Shown in pieces: positions 26,697-36,380 of a stretch of DNA of 64,000 bases (position 1 is the first letter of the stretch; every line of letters begins with the position of its first letter). Origin of the DNA: Chitinophaga agri. Lineage in GTDB: Bacteria > Bacteroidota > Bacteroidia > Chitinophagales > Chitinophagaceae. The stretch lies in contig NZ_CP048113.1 in NCBI RefSeq assembly GCF_010093065.1, positions 7,706,001 to 7,770,000 on the forward strand, written 5' to 3'. Made by a program: the position numbers and the translations under genes. The notes under the pieces were generated by a model. The model was not told the origin of the DNA. It worked only from the letters and a program-made list of their open reading frames with translations, and did no database searches.

Positions 26697-29600
26697 ATGT
26701 TGGTGAGTAATAAGCACTTCACACCTGTGATCGGACTTGACATCCACATTGTTATATTGTTCGGTTTCCCCATTCCGTTACCACACCCCTATATCGGGTT
26801 TGTGATGGATCCCATGGATTATATTCCCTTTGTTGGCGCTACTACAAAAGTAAACCATGTGCCCAGGGGGAAGAGTGATACTTCCGGTATCATCATCATT
26901 CTCTTTCATATTCCGATGGGCGGCCCATTCCTGCTGACGCCTATGATCGGACATGATTCCGTTAACTTCTTTGGCAGTAAAAAGGTGACGGTAGAAGGCA
27001 ATCTCATGACCCCTGCCGGGCATATGCTGATGACCTGCAATGACATTGGTATTCCCCTGTCGTTACAGCCGGGAAAAAAGCTGAAGCCTATTCCCAGCAT
27101 GTACCTGCCCACATCTTTTTCCATCCCGCTGTCATTTGGTAAACCTGTGATGGTAGGTGGCCCATATGTGCCTGACTGGTCGGGCGCTTTGCTGAACCTG
27201 GTAGCCTCCTTCGGATTCGGTGCATTGATGAAAGGTATCGGCAAACTGGGTAAGAAGGCATTAAAGCGGTTTAATCACGCATTACAGAAGAAGATAGGCA
27301 GCAATAAGCTCAGCTCCTTCCTTTGTAAAAAAGGATTTGAGCCGGTTGACCTGGTACAGGGTATCGTCATCTATGATGGTATTGACTTCACGTTACAGGG
27401 ACCGATTCCACTGATATGGTCCCGTTCCTGGAATAGTGATAGTCCGCATACAGGCACGCTGGGACATGGCACGCATCTGCGGTATGATATGCAGGTACTG
27501 GAGTATCCGGAAGAGGATATAACAGCTGTATTGCTGGGGCATGGTCGTAGCGCCCTGTTCGGGCAACTTGCCTACGCCGGCGAGTCCGACTTCCACCGAA
27601 GTGAGAACCTCACATTAACACGGACAGATATTGACAGGTATGAGTTATTCGATCATCAGGAACGATTGCTGTATCTCTTCGAACAGCTACAGCCCGGAAC
27701 GGGAAAATACCAGCTGCATGCTATAAAGAATGAGGCCGGCTTTGCAATCCGTTTCTTTTATGACCATAGTGCACGCCTTACTGCCATGACAGATAGTGCC
27801 GGCCGGCAACTGAAAATCAAAAACGACCTGAATGGCTGTATCACCGCAGTAACTGCCCACCACCGGGGGCAGCAACGCACGCTGATCAGCTACGCATATA
27901 ATGCAGCGGGCGATCTGACGGCTATTACAGATGCAAATGGCGCTACCACCAGTATTGAGTACAGGGATCATCTCATGATAAAGAAAACGGATCGTGGCGG
28001 ACAATCCTTTTACTGGGAGTATGACAACAGAAAACGTTGCGTACATACCTGGGGAGATGGCGGCCTGCTGGAAGGCTGGATCGCCTATCATCCGGAGGAG
28101 GGCTATAATGATGTGACTGATGCGCTGGGGAACACCACCCGCTATCATTACACGGCTGATTTCCTGGTGACACAGATCACTGACGCACTGGGTTATTCCC
28201 GTTTTTATGAATATACCGAAGACTTTGAGCTATACCGGGAGATTGATGAAGAAGGTACACTGAAAGGATATGTCTATGACGATAGAGGTAACTGTATAAA
28301 GGTAGATCAGCCAGATGGCAGCTCCTATACTTTTGCCTATGATGATACCGGAAGAATGCTCGTGTCTAAAGATCCACAGGGCAATACCCGCTCTTTTGTA
28401 TATTACGAAGATGAAAAGAAAAAAGGATTATTACATACGGTAACCGATACCGCTACCAGTATGGTCACCTTCTACTACAATGAAAACAACCTGCTTAGTC
28501 ATATTATCAATCATAAAAGACATAGGACACTGCTGGAATATGATGATGATCACAATCTATCTTTACTTGTCTCTCCTGATGGTGGTCGCTCCACCTGGGA
28601 ATATGATAACTGGGGACAATGCATGATCACCCGTAATCCGCTGGGACAGGCCCGTTATTTTAAGTATGATGCACTGGGAAGGGTCACTGATCTGATACTG
28701 CCTGATGGCAATGAAATCAAGCTTCAATACAATGCGTATGAGGAAGTGATCTGGCTGAAAGATAAGCACCGGGAACTCCGTTTCGATTATACACCGATGG
28801 GGCGACTGAAACTGCGTGAGGAGAATGGTGTGAAACAACATTTTCTGTATAACAGGAATGAACAGCTGACGGCACTGATCAACGAGCATGGCGAAAAATA
28901 TAGTTTTACCAGGAACAACCGGGGTGATATCATCGGGGAAACGGGATTTGATGGTCAGCAGAAACGGTATGAACTGGATGCTACCGGTAAGATCCTGAAG
29001 ATGATCCGTCCGGGTAAACGCTGGTCGGACTATGAGTATGATGTCAACGGCAGACTGACACGTGCAGAGCATAGTGATGGCTGCTGGCAGACTTTTACCT
29101 ACGACCGCAACGGACGCGTGATTGAAGCGGTGAATGAACACAGTACTGTGCGTATAGAACGTGATCCGATGGGGAATGTGCTGCGTGAGTGGCAGAATGG
29201 ACATGTGGTTTCCGCTACTTACGACCGGCTCGGCCAGCGTAGTGGTATACAGAGCAGCCTGGGTGCTGATATCTCACTGGAGAGGAATATAATGGGACAT
29301 GTCACTGCTACGCATGCAAGGATGGGAGAAAGTGAAGATCCCTGGGACGTATATATTCTGCGGAATCATCTCGGTATGGAAATAGAACGTAGCTTGCCGG
29401 GCGGTGTAAAAAGCAGCTGGATATTTGACGATGCGGGCATGCCCGCTGCACATTTTGTCGATAGTAACGCACGGGAAATGCGAAGAAGGCACTACCGCTG
29501 GGACGCGAATCATCAGCTGAAGCAGATCGTCGATGGTATCAGTAAAGGTGTCGTGAAATTCGGACAGGACGACTTTAGTAACCTGGCATGGGCCCAATAT

Positions 29601-30836
29601 GAAGATGGTCAGTACGATTACCGGCTGCCGGATAAAGTAGGTAACCTCTACCGCAGTCAGTTGCGGAAGGATCGAAAATATGGCGCTGGCGGGCAACTAC
29701 TGGAAGCTGCGAACGCACGGTTCATGTACGATGAAGAAGGGAACCTTACCCGGAAGATCGCAGCGGGAGGAAAGATATGGGAGTATGAATGGTATGGAAC
29801 CGGTATGCTGAAGCAGGTGGTACGTCCGGATGGAAAGACGGTCGCATTTCGTTACGATGCGCTCGGCCGGCGTATTGAGAAAATATACCAGGATAAGATA
29901 TTTCGTTTTGTGTGGGATAGTGATGTGTTGTTACACGAATGGTCTTACGCTGTGAAAGACCGCCCGGTGATCACGATTGATGAACTGGGGAACATACGGC
30001 AGGGAAGTCCGGAGCCAGTACCCCCGGAGACGCTGGTCACCTGGGTCTTTAATGAGGGTACTTTTGTACCGGCAGCACGTATTGCCGGTAATGAGCAATA
30101 TTCGGTGATCACAGACCATCTTGGCACGCCCTGTGAAGTGTATGATGCACGGGGTGAGAGAGTCTGGAACTGTGAGCTGGACGTTTATGGCAATGTACGC
30201 CGGCTCACAGGAGACAAACAGCTGATACCATTCCGTTACCAGGGGCAGTATGATGATGCGGAGACCGGCTTGTATTATAACCGCTTCAGGTACTATAGTC
30301 CGGAAGAAGGGGGGTATATTAGTCAGGACCCCTCCGGATTAAACGGTGGTATGCGTCTGTATGGGTACGTGAATACTACCGATTATGTAGACCCGATGGG
30401 ACTGATACCCGTGCCGCCACAGGGACCAGTTACACCACTAAAATCGCCGCCTACAGATGCGATGATGCGTGCCCGGGCAGATGAACTGGCAGAAATGTAC
30501 GGCAGTAGTAAAGGCTGGAAGACGGTAGCAGTCGCACATGCAATAGATCCTAAAACCGGTGACCATTTTCTGGTTATCTCAGCCAGTGATAACCATCTGA
30601 GGCCAGTGATCAGGGAGGATGCCATTGACGCCAGTAAAGGAGAGATGCGTGCACATGGCAAAGGGCATGCGGAGGTCACGGCCATTAACTTTGCAGAAGG
30701 AAAAGGACTTAAAGTAGAGTCGGTCGCTGCCAGCCGTCCAATCTGTGGTAATTGTGAGGACTTCATTAAAAAGAAAGGTGTCCGCCCTGCGAGCGATCTG
30801 AAATCGGCTTTAACGGGAGCGAGTACCTGTAAATAA
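26697..30836 (+). CDS. RHS polymorphic toxin with PAAR-like N-terminus and deaminase-like C-terminus
   Basis: 1379 residues. Residues about 25-160 are Gly/Pro-rich with a PAAR-like tail (GHDSVNFFGSKKV, then NLMTPAGHMLMT); 214-290 is a DUF6531-like linker; about 380-1150 carries many YD/RHS repeats. The RHS core (1178-1236) ends in DPMGL, after which 143 variable residues start. That tail has the zinc-deaminase pair HAE (H1324, E1326) and PICGNC (C1350, C1353), so it is probably a nucleic-acid or nucleotide deaminase toxin. The RHS shell would encapsulate the toxin. The PAAR-like end suggests delivery by a type VI system; no VgrG or Hcp gene lies in the window. The next gene, 19 bases on, is the probable immunity gene. 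Confidence 0.88.
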   Translation: MLVSNKHFTPVIGLDIHIVILFGFPIPLPHPYIGFVMDPMDYIPFVGATTKVNHVPRGKSDTSGIIIILFHIPMGGPFLLTPMIGHDSVNFFGSKKVTVEGNLMTPAGHMLMTCNDIGIPLSLQPGKKLKPIPSMYLPTSFSIPLSFGKPVMVGGPYVPDWSGALLNLVASFGFGALMKGIGKLGKKALKRFNHALQKKIGSNKLSSFLCKKGFEPVDLVQGIVIYDGIDFTLQGPIPLIWSRSWNSDSPHTGTLGHGTHLRYDMQVLEYPEEDITAVLLGHGRSALFGQLAYAGESDFHRSENLTLTRTDIDRYELFDHQERLLYLFEQLQPGTGKYQLHAIKNEAGFAIRFFYDHSARLTAMTDSAGRQLKIKNDLNGCITAVTAHHRGQQRTLISYAYNAAGDLTAITDANGATTSIEYRDHLMIKKTDRGGQSFYWEYDNRKRCVHTWGDGGLLEGWIAYHPEEGYNDVTDALGNTTRYHYTADFLVTQITDALGYSRFYEYTEDFELYREIDEEGTLKGYVYDDRGNCIKVDQPDGSSYTFAYDDTGRMLVSKDPQGNTRSFVYYEDEKKKGLLHTVTDTATSMVTFYYNENNLLSHIINHKRHRTLLEYDDDHNLSLLVSPDGGRSTWEYDNWGQCMITRNPLGQARYFKYDALGRVTDLILPDGNEIKLQYNAYEEVIWLKDKHRELRFDYTPMGRLKLREENGVKQHFLYNRNEQLTALINEHGEKYSFTRNNRGDIIGETGFDGQQKRYELDATGKILKMIRPGKRWSDYEYDVNGRLTRAEHSDGCWQTFTYDRNGRVIEAVNEHSTVRIERDPMGNVLREWQNGHVVSATYDRLGQRSGIQSSLGADISLERNIMGHVTATHARMGESEDPWDVYILRNHLGMEIERSLPGGVKSSWIFDDAGMPAAHFVDSNAREMRRRHYRWDANHQLKQIVDGISKGVVKFGQDDFSNLAWAQYEDGQYDYRLPDKVGNLYRSQLRKDRKYGAGGQLLEAANARFMYDEEGNLTRKIAAGGKIWEYEWYGTGMLKQVVRPDGKTVAFRYDALGRRIEKIYQDKIFRFVWDSDVLLHEWSYAVKDRPVITIDELGNIRQGSPEPVPPETLVTWVFNEGTFVPAARIAGNEQYSVITDHLGTPCEVYDARGERVWNCELDVYGNVRRLTGDKQLIPFRYQGQYDDAETGLYYNRFRYYSPEEGGYISQDPSGLNGGMRLYGYVNTTDYVDPMGLIPVPPQGPVTPLKSPPTDAMMRARADELAEMYGSSKGWKTVAVAHAIDPKTGDHFLVISASDNHLRPVIREDAIDASKGEMRAHGKGHAEVTAINFAEGKGLKVESVAASRPICGNCEDFIKKKGVRPASDLKSALTGASTCK

Positions 30837-30855
30837 ATCATTAATAAATTTCACC

Positions 30856-31461
30856 ATGCTGGAAAATTTGGAAGAAACACTGGAAGCATTAGGAGAACAG
30901 GACCTCTCCCGCTATGCACTTGCCAATGCAGAATCTTTATGGATCACTTTCCGTGATGTATACGAAAACGAGTTTGATGGAGATGCTGCGCTGATCAATA
31001 AACATCTTGATAGTGCCTGGGCACTGGTAGATGCAGAAGACAGAACTGAAGCAGCGGAGATGGAGGAGGAAGTGAAGTCTCAGATCCCTGATCTGGATGA
31101 CTATGATGAGGTCTATGCAACGGAATGGCGTTCCGCACATGCATCCGCTGCACAGAATGCTGTGATCAGTGTGTGGCAGGCAATTGCGAGTCTGCATAGT
31201 GGCGAAGGCGTCCAGAATGCCATTGAAACAGCCTCTATCACAGAGAGTACGATCGACCTGCTCATCAATACCAGGCAAAGTATTGTAGAGGGCGACAGCT
31301 TCGACTACGATGATGAGTTTGTAGAGAACCATCAGATGATGCAGGATGAGCTGGCACGCCAACAGGAGAGCATCGATGCACTGCAGGGGGACGATAAGGA
31401 CATCCGGAAGTTCGTGCGGCCGTTGTCGCTGGATGCACTTGGCAGCATCACACCGGAATAA
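30856..31461 (+). CDS. Probable immunity protein for the RHS toxin
   Basis: 201 residues, strongly acidic and almost entirely helical, with no signal peptide. By eye it resembles DUF416-type proteins (a stretch of acidic helices, then SAAQNAVISVWQAI and a later Glu-rich helix), but the match is weak. Its place 19 bases after the toxin stop, its acidity and its separate terminator are what one expects of a cytoplasmic immunity protein that binds the toxin active site. Function rests mainly on position. Confidence 0.75.
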   Translation: MLENLEETLEALGEQDLSRYALANAESLWITFRDVYENEFDGDAALINKHLDSAWALVDAEDRTEAAEMEEEVKSQIPDLDDYDEVYATEWRSAHASAAQNAVISVWQAIASLHSGEGVQNAIETASITESTIDLLINTRQSIVEGDSFDYDDEFVENHQMMQDELARQQESIDALQGDDKDIRKFVRPLSLDALGSITPE

Positions 31462-31498
31462 TAGCAGAGATCATATACCATAACCCGGTACGACGGTT

Positions 31499-31530
31499 AA
31501 AAGCATCTGCCTATGGCGGATGCTTTTTTT
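31499..31530 (+). terminator. Rho-independent terminator of the toxin-immunity pair
   Basis: AAAAGCATCTGCC (31499-31511) pairs with GGCGGATGCTTTT (31515-31527) with one G-U pair, followed by a T run. It closes the toxin-immunity transcript before the dehydrogenase gene. Confidence 0.9.
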
Positions 31531-31624
31531 ATTGGTATGTATACCTCGGGATATAAGCCTGGGCATGCTATTACCATCATGGATTCTTTTTTGTAATTAT
31601 TCCTTCAAAACAATATGCGTTATG

Positions 31625-31629
31625 GAGGA
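31625..31629 (+). promoter_or_regulatory. Shine-Dalgarno site that fixes the dehydrogenase start
   Basis: GGAGG followed by four bases and ATG at 31634. Such strong sites are uncommon in this window, where most genes start without one. Confidence 0.7.
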
Positions 31630-31633
31630 TAAT

Positions 31634-32686
31634 ATGAAAGCAGCAGTCAAGAAAGCTGATGGAACCTTTGAGATGAAAGAGGTTGATACTCCCAGGATCA
31701 CGCAGCCTGACTGGGTAGTCGCACGCGTTAAGGTGGCGGGTATCTGTGGAACTGATCTGCGCCACTGGAAGAAAAATGAGGAAGGTCTTACCGGTAAGAT
31801 CATGGGGCATGAGCTGGCTGGTGAAGTGGTAGAGGTGGGTAGTAATGTTAAGCATGTAAAGCCGGGAGACCGCGTCGTTATTGAAACCTTACTGGGTGAT
31901 GAGACCTGCGAATGGTGCCGTGTGCAACAGTATAATGTATGTCCGCATCTGTACGAGGTACGGATGAAAACGATCTCCCAGGCGTTTGCTCAGTATGTGG
32001 CAGGTCCCGCGAAGAAGTTTTATAAATTACCCGACAATGTCAGTTATGAAGAGGCCACATTACTGGATACGTTTTCCGTGGCACTGCATGCCCTGAAATT
32101 AAGTGAGCAAAAGATCAATGATAAAGTTGCCATTATCGGCGCGGGACCTATCGGACTGGGGCAGCTACAGCTGGCGAAGCTCGCGGGTGCAGACGTGATC
32201 ATTACGGACGTGATCGATACCTCCCTGGAATTGGCGAAAGCATTAGGTGCGGATGCTGTTGTCAATACAAAAACAATGGATGGGTATAAGGAGGTAATGG
32301 CGTTTACAGGTGGCAGGGGAGCGGATGTTACCTTCGAATGTGCCGGTGGTCCTTCTATGCCTGTCACCTTACCACAGGCCGTTTCATTCACCAGGAGAGG
32401 AGGCAGGGTGGTGATCGTCGGTGGTTTCGATCCGGGTATTACCACAATAGGACTGGAATGGCAGCGTATCCAGATGTCTGAGATCCAGCTGATACCAAGT
32501 GCAAGTTATGCATTCTGGGACATCTATCCGGAGATGCAGATCTGCCTTGACCTGCTGGCGAAGGGGCAGATGAATGCAAAAAAAATGATCACACATACTT
32601 TCCCTATTGAACAGATCAATCAGGCATTTGAAGTAGCACAGGACAAAGAGAAGACCCACGCCGTGTTTGTTGCACTTACTGTATGA
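31634..32686 (+). CDS. Zinc-type medium-chain alcohol/polyol dehydrogenase
   Basis: 350 residues. The start is ATG 31634 because GGAGG at 31625-31629 sits five bases before it; earlier in-frame codons at 31520 and 31622 lack such a site. Catalytic zinc ligands are visible in ICGTD and GHELAGE. The structural-zinc loop has only three of the usual four Cys (CEWC, then C after RVQQYNV), the first being replaced by Asp. The Rossmann motif is GAGPIGLG. It fits threonine/sorbitol dehydrogenase-like enzymes that oxidise secondary alcohols with NAD(P). It is followed by an unknown protein and an SDR on the same strand, which suggests a shared carbohydrate-related pathway. Confidence 0.9.
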   Translation: MKAAVKKADGTFEMKEVDTPRITQPDWVVARVKVAGICGTDLRHWKKNEEGLTGKIMGHELAGEVVEVGSNVKHVKPGDRVVIETLLGDETCEWCRVQQYNVCPHLYEVRMKTISQAFAQYVAGPAKKFYKLPDNVSYEEATLLDTFSVALHALKLSEQKINDKVAIIGAGPIGLGQLQLAKLAGADVIITDVIDTSLELAKALGADAVVNTKTMDGYKEVMAFTGGRGADVTFECAGGPSMPVTLPQAVSFTRRGGRVVIVGGFDPGITTIGLEWQRIQMSEIQLIPSASYAFWDIYPEMQICLDLLAKGQMNAKKMITHTFPIEQINQAFEVAQDKEKTHAVFVALTV

Positions 32687-32829
32687 TCATCAATTATCAT
32701 AGGCATGTGTGTATCAGCGCCAACAACGCTGTATCCAAATGACCGCATAAGTGCGATATAGATAAGGATGGTACAAGGGAAAATTCCGGGAACATAATTT
32801 GCCACAGTTAAGGAAACCTTGTTTGTGAT

Positions 32830-34989
32830 ATGTCGGGAGCTATCTCAATATGGTCGGCTACAGCTGTAGATCAGTTAGGTATATTACTCACCGATCCGGT
32901 GTATAAAGTGACTATTCATGAGTTTGAGTTTTCGGTCTGTAAACAGGAAAATGCAGTATGGATCGTCGTGACAGGACCCGAGCAGGTGAAACTGATCTTC
33001 CGTACTGCCTATGCGCCGGATGGACTGGAAGTCACGCATAGCGAAAAGGTGAATGGTGGGTTCAGTCTCGACATCAAAGCCGGCATAGGTATATTTTCTG
33101 TGGCTGTCACATTTCCTGAGGAAGGACGCCCGCTATTACATTATACAGTAACATTTAAGCCCACGCAGGAGTTCTTCATACCCTACTGGCCAAAAGATAT
33201 CGTGGTACCTGATGCAGCTGGTGAGGTTTATCTAAGTCAGATCGGTTTACGCTCAGGGTTCGTATATGCTGGTTTGAAAGCGCCCCGGGGCGGATCTTTT
33301 CTTTACATGCAGAACCTGTCTGCACTCTCAGACTATTGCGAATTAACAAAGACATCTGTTGGTGGAACAGTAAGCGGAGAGTGGCCTGAGATGGGCTTCT
33401 CACTACCTGCTGCTACAGAACATCCTTTGCCGGCAGACAGAGCGATCGTGATTTCAGACGCATGGGTGTCATTCAGCAAATATCTGCCTAAAGATCAGTT
33501 TGAGATTGCTAAACAATTTCTCTCGCACCTCGGATCAATATATCTGTATGTATCTAAGCCAAACGTACAGTATAATAACTATCCGGACATATTATCAGAG
33601 GCATTACATGATCTCGGATGTGATAAATGCTGGACACATCATGACGGCCATTCCTATCTGAAGGCATATGTGGGAGATAATGAAACACCTCCTGAAATTA
33701 TGGTACAGCTGGCCGTATTGCTGCCTGTTCTCGATTATATACAGTGGAGTGGACAAAAGGTGTCGATCATGGACCGTATCCGGGACAATCTGGGCACATT
33801 CTGGAATGATGACCTGAAGACGATCATGCGCTGGTTGCCATCTCTTGAACACAAGCTTGACGAGTGTGAACCTCAAAAGACGCCACGTGTGATGGATTCA
33901 TGGTACCTGTATCATCCGCTACTGAATTTATCGAGGCTGGCACTTGCAGGGGACAAAACTGCAGAAAAACTATTTATCAATTCACTTGGTTTCGCTATTC
34001 ACGTAGCCCATCATTTTAACTATCGCTGGCCTGTATTTTATAACATGGAAACCCTGGAGGTGATCAGGGAGGAAACAGCCCCCGGAAAGGGGGGGGAAAA
34101 AGATGTGGCAGGGATATACACGCTTGTTATGTTGCAGGCCTGGGAACTCACCGGGGATGAGCAATATCTCGAAGAAGCCAGATCAGCTGCAACTACGCTC
34201 CGCGATTATGGGTTCCATATTTTCTACCAGGCGAATAATACTGCTTTTTCTGCTGGTGCGATGCTGCGCTTGTTTAAAGCAACAAAGGATGATCTGTACC
34301 TGGATCTTGCGTATCTGTGCATCGCTAATCTGTTTAAAAATATGGCCTTGTGGCAGGGTGAATATGGATACTGGAAGCACTTCCCGCTGTTCTTTGCATT
34401 ATTCCCGCTCGACGACGCTCCTTATACAGCTGTGTATGAGGAACAGGAAGGATTTGCAGCCATACATGATTTTTTAAAACATGCACAGGGACTTGAATTG
34501 TTACCATGTGTGAATTTGTTGCTCGCGGAGTTTATTAAATATGCGGTGTCAAGATCCGTGTTCTATTATCCTCCTATGTTGCCGGACAAGATGCTCGCCA
34601 AGGAGGCAAAGACAGGGCACCTGGACCGGCACTTATGGATCGCGTTAGAAGATGTTCGTGATGGCTGGGAGCAGTCAGGTAGTGTAGGACAGGAAGTGTA
34701 TGGCGCTGGACTCGCATTTGGCATCCTGCCCCGCCATGCCATACGATTAAAGAATGAATCGTTCATGATCTTCATAGACTATCCAGTTGCCGGTCAGCTG
34801 CAGGAAGGGAGGTCGCTTCATTTCAGGATACTGGGACATAAACTGCTGACCTGTAATATCCATGTTATTACAGCGAATGGTGAACTGTTACCAGCAGTAA
34901 ATGTTCGCGCAGCAGAACAGGAAATAACAGCAGTTTCCCCTGGTAAATACATATTAAATGGTGATCAGCAGGTGACCATCACCTGGTAA
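32830..34989 (+). CDS. Uncharacterised 719-residue protein, probable alpha/alpha-barrel core
   Basis: I do not recognise the family with certainty. There is no signal peptide. Residues about 1-200 look beta-rich, about 215-620 are helical with aromatic-rich repeats (YLYHPLLNLSRLAL, TLVMLQAWELTGDEQYLEEA, DDLYLDLAYLCIANLF), and the end is beta-rich again. This order (beta-sandwich, helical toroid, beta tail) is typical of six-hairpin glycosidases, lyases and epimerases. The catalytic residues cannot be named. It lies between an MDR dehydrogenase and an SDR, only 14 bases before the latter, so a cytoplasmic sugar or sugar-acid pathway is the best guess. Confidence 0.85.
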   Translation: MSGAISIWSATAVDQLGILLTDPVYKVTIHEFEFSVCKQENAVWIVVTGPEQVKLIFRTAYAPDGLEVTHSEKVNGGFSLDIKAGIGIFSVAVTFPEEGRPLLHYTVTFKPTQEFFIPYWPKDIVVPDAAGEVYLSQIGLRSGFVYAGLKAPRGGSFLYMQNLSALSDYCELTKTSVGGTVSGEWPEMGFSLPAATEHPLPADRAIVISDAWVSFSKYLPKDQFEIAKQFLSHLGSIYLYVSKPNVQYNNYPDILSEALHDLGCDKCWTHHDGHSYLKAYVGDNETPPEIMVQLAVLLPVLDYIQWSGQKVSIMDRIRDNLGTFWNDDLKTIMRWLPSLEHKLDECEPQKTPRVMDSWYLYHPLLNLSRLALAGDKTAEKLFINSLGFAIHVAHHFNYRWPVFYNMETLEVIREETAPGKGGEKDVAGIYTLVMLQAWELTGDEQYLEEARSAATTLRDYGFHIFYQANNTAFSAGAMLRLFKATKDDLYLDLAYLCIANLFKNMALWQGEYGYWKHFPLFFALFPLDDAPYTAVYEEQEGFAAIHDFLKHAQGLELLPCVNLLLAEFIKYAVSRSVFYYPPMLPDKMLAKEAKTGHLDRHLWIALEDVRDGWEQSGSVGQEVYGAGLAFGILPRHAIRLKNESFMIFIDYPVAGQLQEGRSLHFRILGHKLLTCNIHVITANGELLPAVNVRAAEQEITAVSPGKYILNGDQQVTITW

Positions 34990-35003
34990 TAAAATTATAC
35001 ATT

Positions 35004-35774
35004 ATGGAATCTACAGTAAACGAATATAGCAGTATGTTGCCTGTTTCCATTCATGGCAAGTCAGTTATTATCACGGGTGGCACTACCGGTATCGGGCGGG
35101 CTACGGCTGTCCTGATGGCTTTTCAGGGAGCCAATGTACTGATAGTCGGAGAAGATCCGGCCCATTTACAGGACACGATAAACAGCGTGCAGCATGAGCA
35201 GCTGGGTGGTAGTCTGACTGGGCTTACAGCGGACCTGGCGACAGAGGAGGGCGTCCAGCGATTATTCTCTGCAGCGGATAAACAGTTCGATAAGCTGGAC
35301 GTATTTGTTAACAACGCCGCATTGGCTTATCAGGGTGTGGAAAGTGGCAATTACCAGGAATGGCAGAAGGTCATTAATACGAACCTCCTGGGCTACATCG
35401 CCTGTACACGGCATGCAGTGGAACGCATGAAGAAGCACCAGGAAGGACACATCGTGAATATCGGCTCAATGAGTGCAGATGTGCGTGAAAAGGACAGCTC
35501 CATCTATGTGGCTACCAAATCAGGCATACAGGGCTTTTCAGAAAGCCTGCGAAAGGAAGTGAATGAAGCGGGTATCAAGGTATCGCTGATCGAACCCGGT
35601 GCTGTTGGAACTGACATGCAGCCGGTCAGTCTGGAAGACCAGCGTAAAAAGGAAGAAAAATTAGAAATGCTGAAAGCAGAAGATATTGCTGCTGCCGTAC
35701 TGTATATCGTTTCTCAACCCAAACGCTGCGATGTCGTAGATCTTAAAATAAGACCACATCTGCAGCTGATATAG
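35004..35774 (+). CDS. SDR-family oxidoreductase
   Basis: 256 residues. Cofactor motif TGGTTGIG near residue 26, NNAALAY (a variant of NNAG), then NIGSMSA with the catalytic Ser and YVATK with Tyr and Lys. It should reduce or oxidise an alcohol or ketone with NAD(P). It starts 14 bases after the 719-residue gene and is almost certainly co-transcribed with it. The C-terminus keeps the LIEPGAVGTDM substrate-loop block of classical SDRs. Confidence 0.93.
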   Translation: MESTVNEYSSMLPVSIHGKSVIITGGTTGIGRATAVLMAFQGANVLIVGEDPAHLQDTINSVQHEQLGGSLTGLTADLATEEGVQRLFSAADKQFDKLDVFVNNAALAYQGVESGNYQEWQKVINTNLLGYIACTRHAVERMKKHQEGHIVNIGSMSADVREKDSSIYVATKSGIQGFSESLRKEVNEAGIKVSLIEPGAVGTDMQPVSLEDQRKKEEKLEMLKAEDIAAAVLYIVSQPKRCDVVDLKIRPHLQLI

Positions 35775-35822
35775 TTAATAGAAAAGCTACACTGATTTAT
35801 TCAATTTATCAATTTACTGTTC

Positions 35823-36359
35823 ATGAAACATCTTAAATTTTTCCTCGCGGCAGGACTGACATTGTCTGCGCTCAGTTTTAATGCCTGTTCTGATGATGAT
35901 GACGATGATAATCCATTGGTCACAAAAGAAGACAGAAATTTCATGACTGAAGCCGCCTATGGCAACTGGAGTGAAGTCGATATGGGTAAACTTGCAGACT
36001 CTCTTTCTAATGACGGGGGCGTAAAAATGTTCGGTCAGCACATGCAGGAGGACCATTCCAAGGCACAGGACGAGTTAAAGGGAATTGCTGATGGCTTTGA
36101 TGTGGATCTGCCCGCTGCGCCTGACAGTGTTCACTTTGCTGCAAGGTTGTCAATGAAAGGCCTGCCTCCCGCTGCATTCGATACCGCCTATATAAAAGGA
36201 CAGGTAAAGGACCATGAGAAAACGATCGCATTATTTGAGAATGCGGCCGCCAATGCCAACCGCCAGCAATTGCGGGACTACGCTAACAAGCATCTTCCTA
36301 CCATTAAAATGCACAAGGAAATGGCCGACACAATGCTGGTCAGGCTGCTTGCCAGATAA
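35823..36359 (+). CDS. DUF4142 lipoprotein with acidic export signal
   Basis: 178 residues. Signal peptide with the lipidated C22 (SFNAC), followed by S and six Asp residues (23-29). In Bacteroidota an acidic tract right after the lipid Cys works as a lipoprotein export signal to the cell surface. The remainder is the helical DUF4142 (ferritin-like) domain, with NFMTEAAYGNWSEVDMGKLA and a C-terminal HKEMADTM block. DUF4142 proteins are periplasmic or surface proteins often linked to stress; the molecular function is unknown. Confidence 0.9.
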   Translation: MKHLKFFLAAGLTLSALSFNACSDDDDDDNPLVTKEDRNFMTEAAYGNWSEVDMGKLADSLSNDGGVKMFGQHMQEDHSKAQDELKGIADGFDVDLPAAPDSVHFAARLSMKGLPPAAFDTAYIKGQVKDHEKTIALFENAAANANRQQLRDYANKHLPTIKMHKEMADTMLVRLLAR

Positions 36360-36380
36360 ATTGCTAAAAAATTTAGTATT

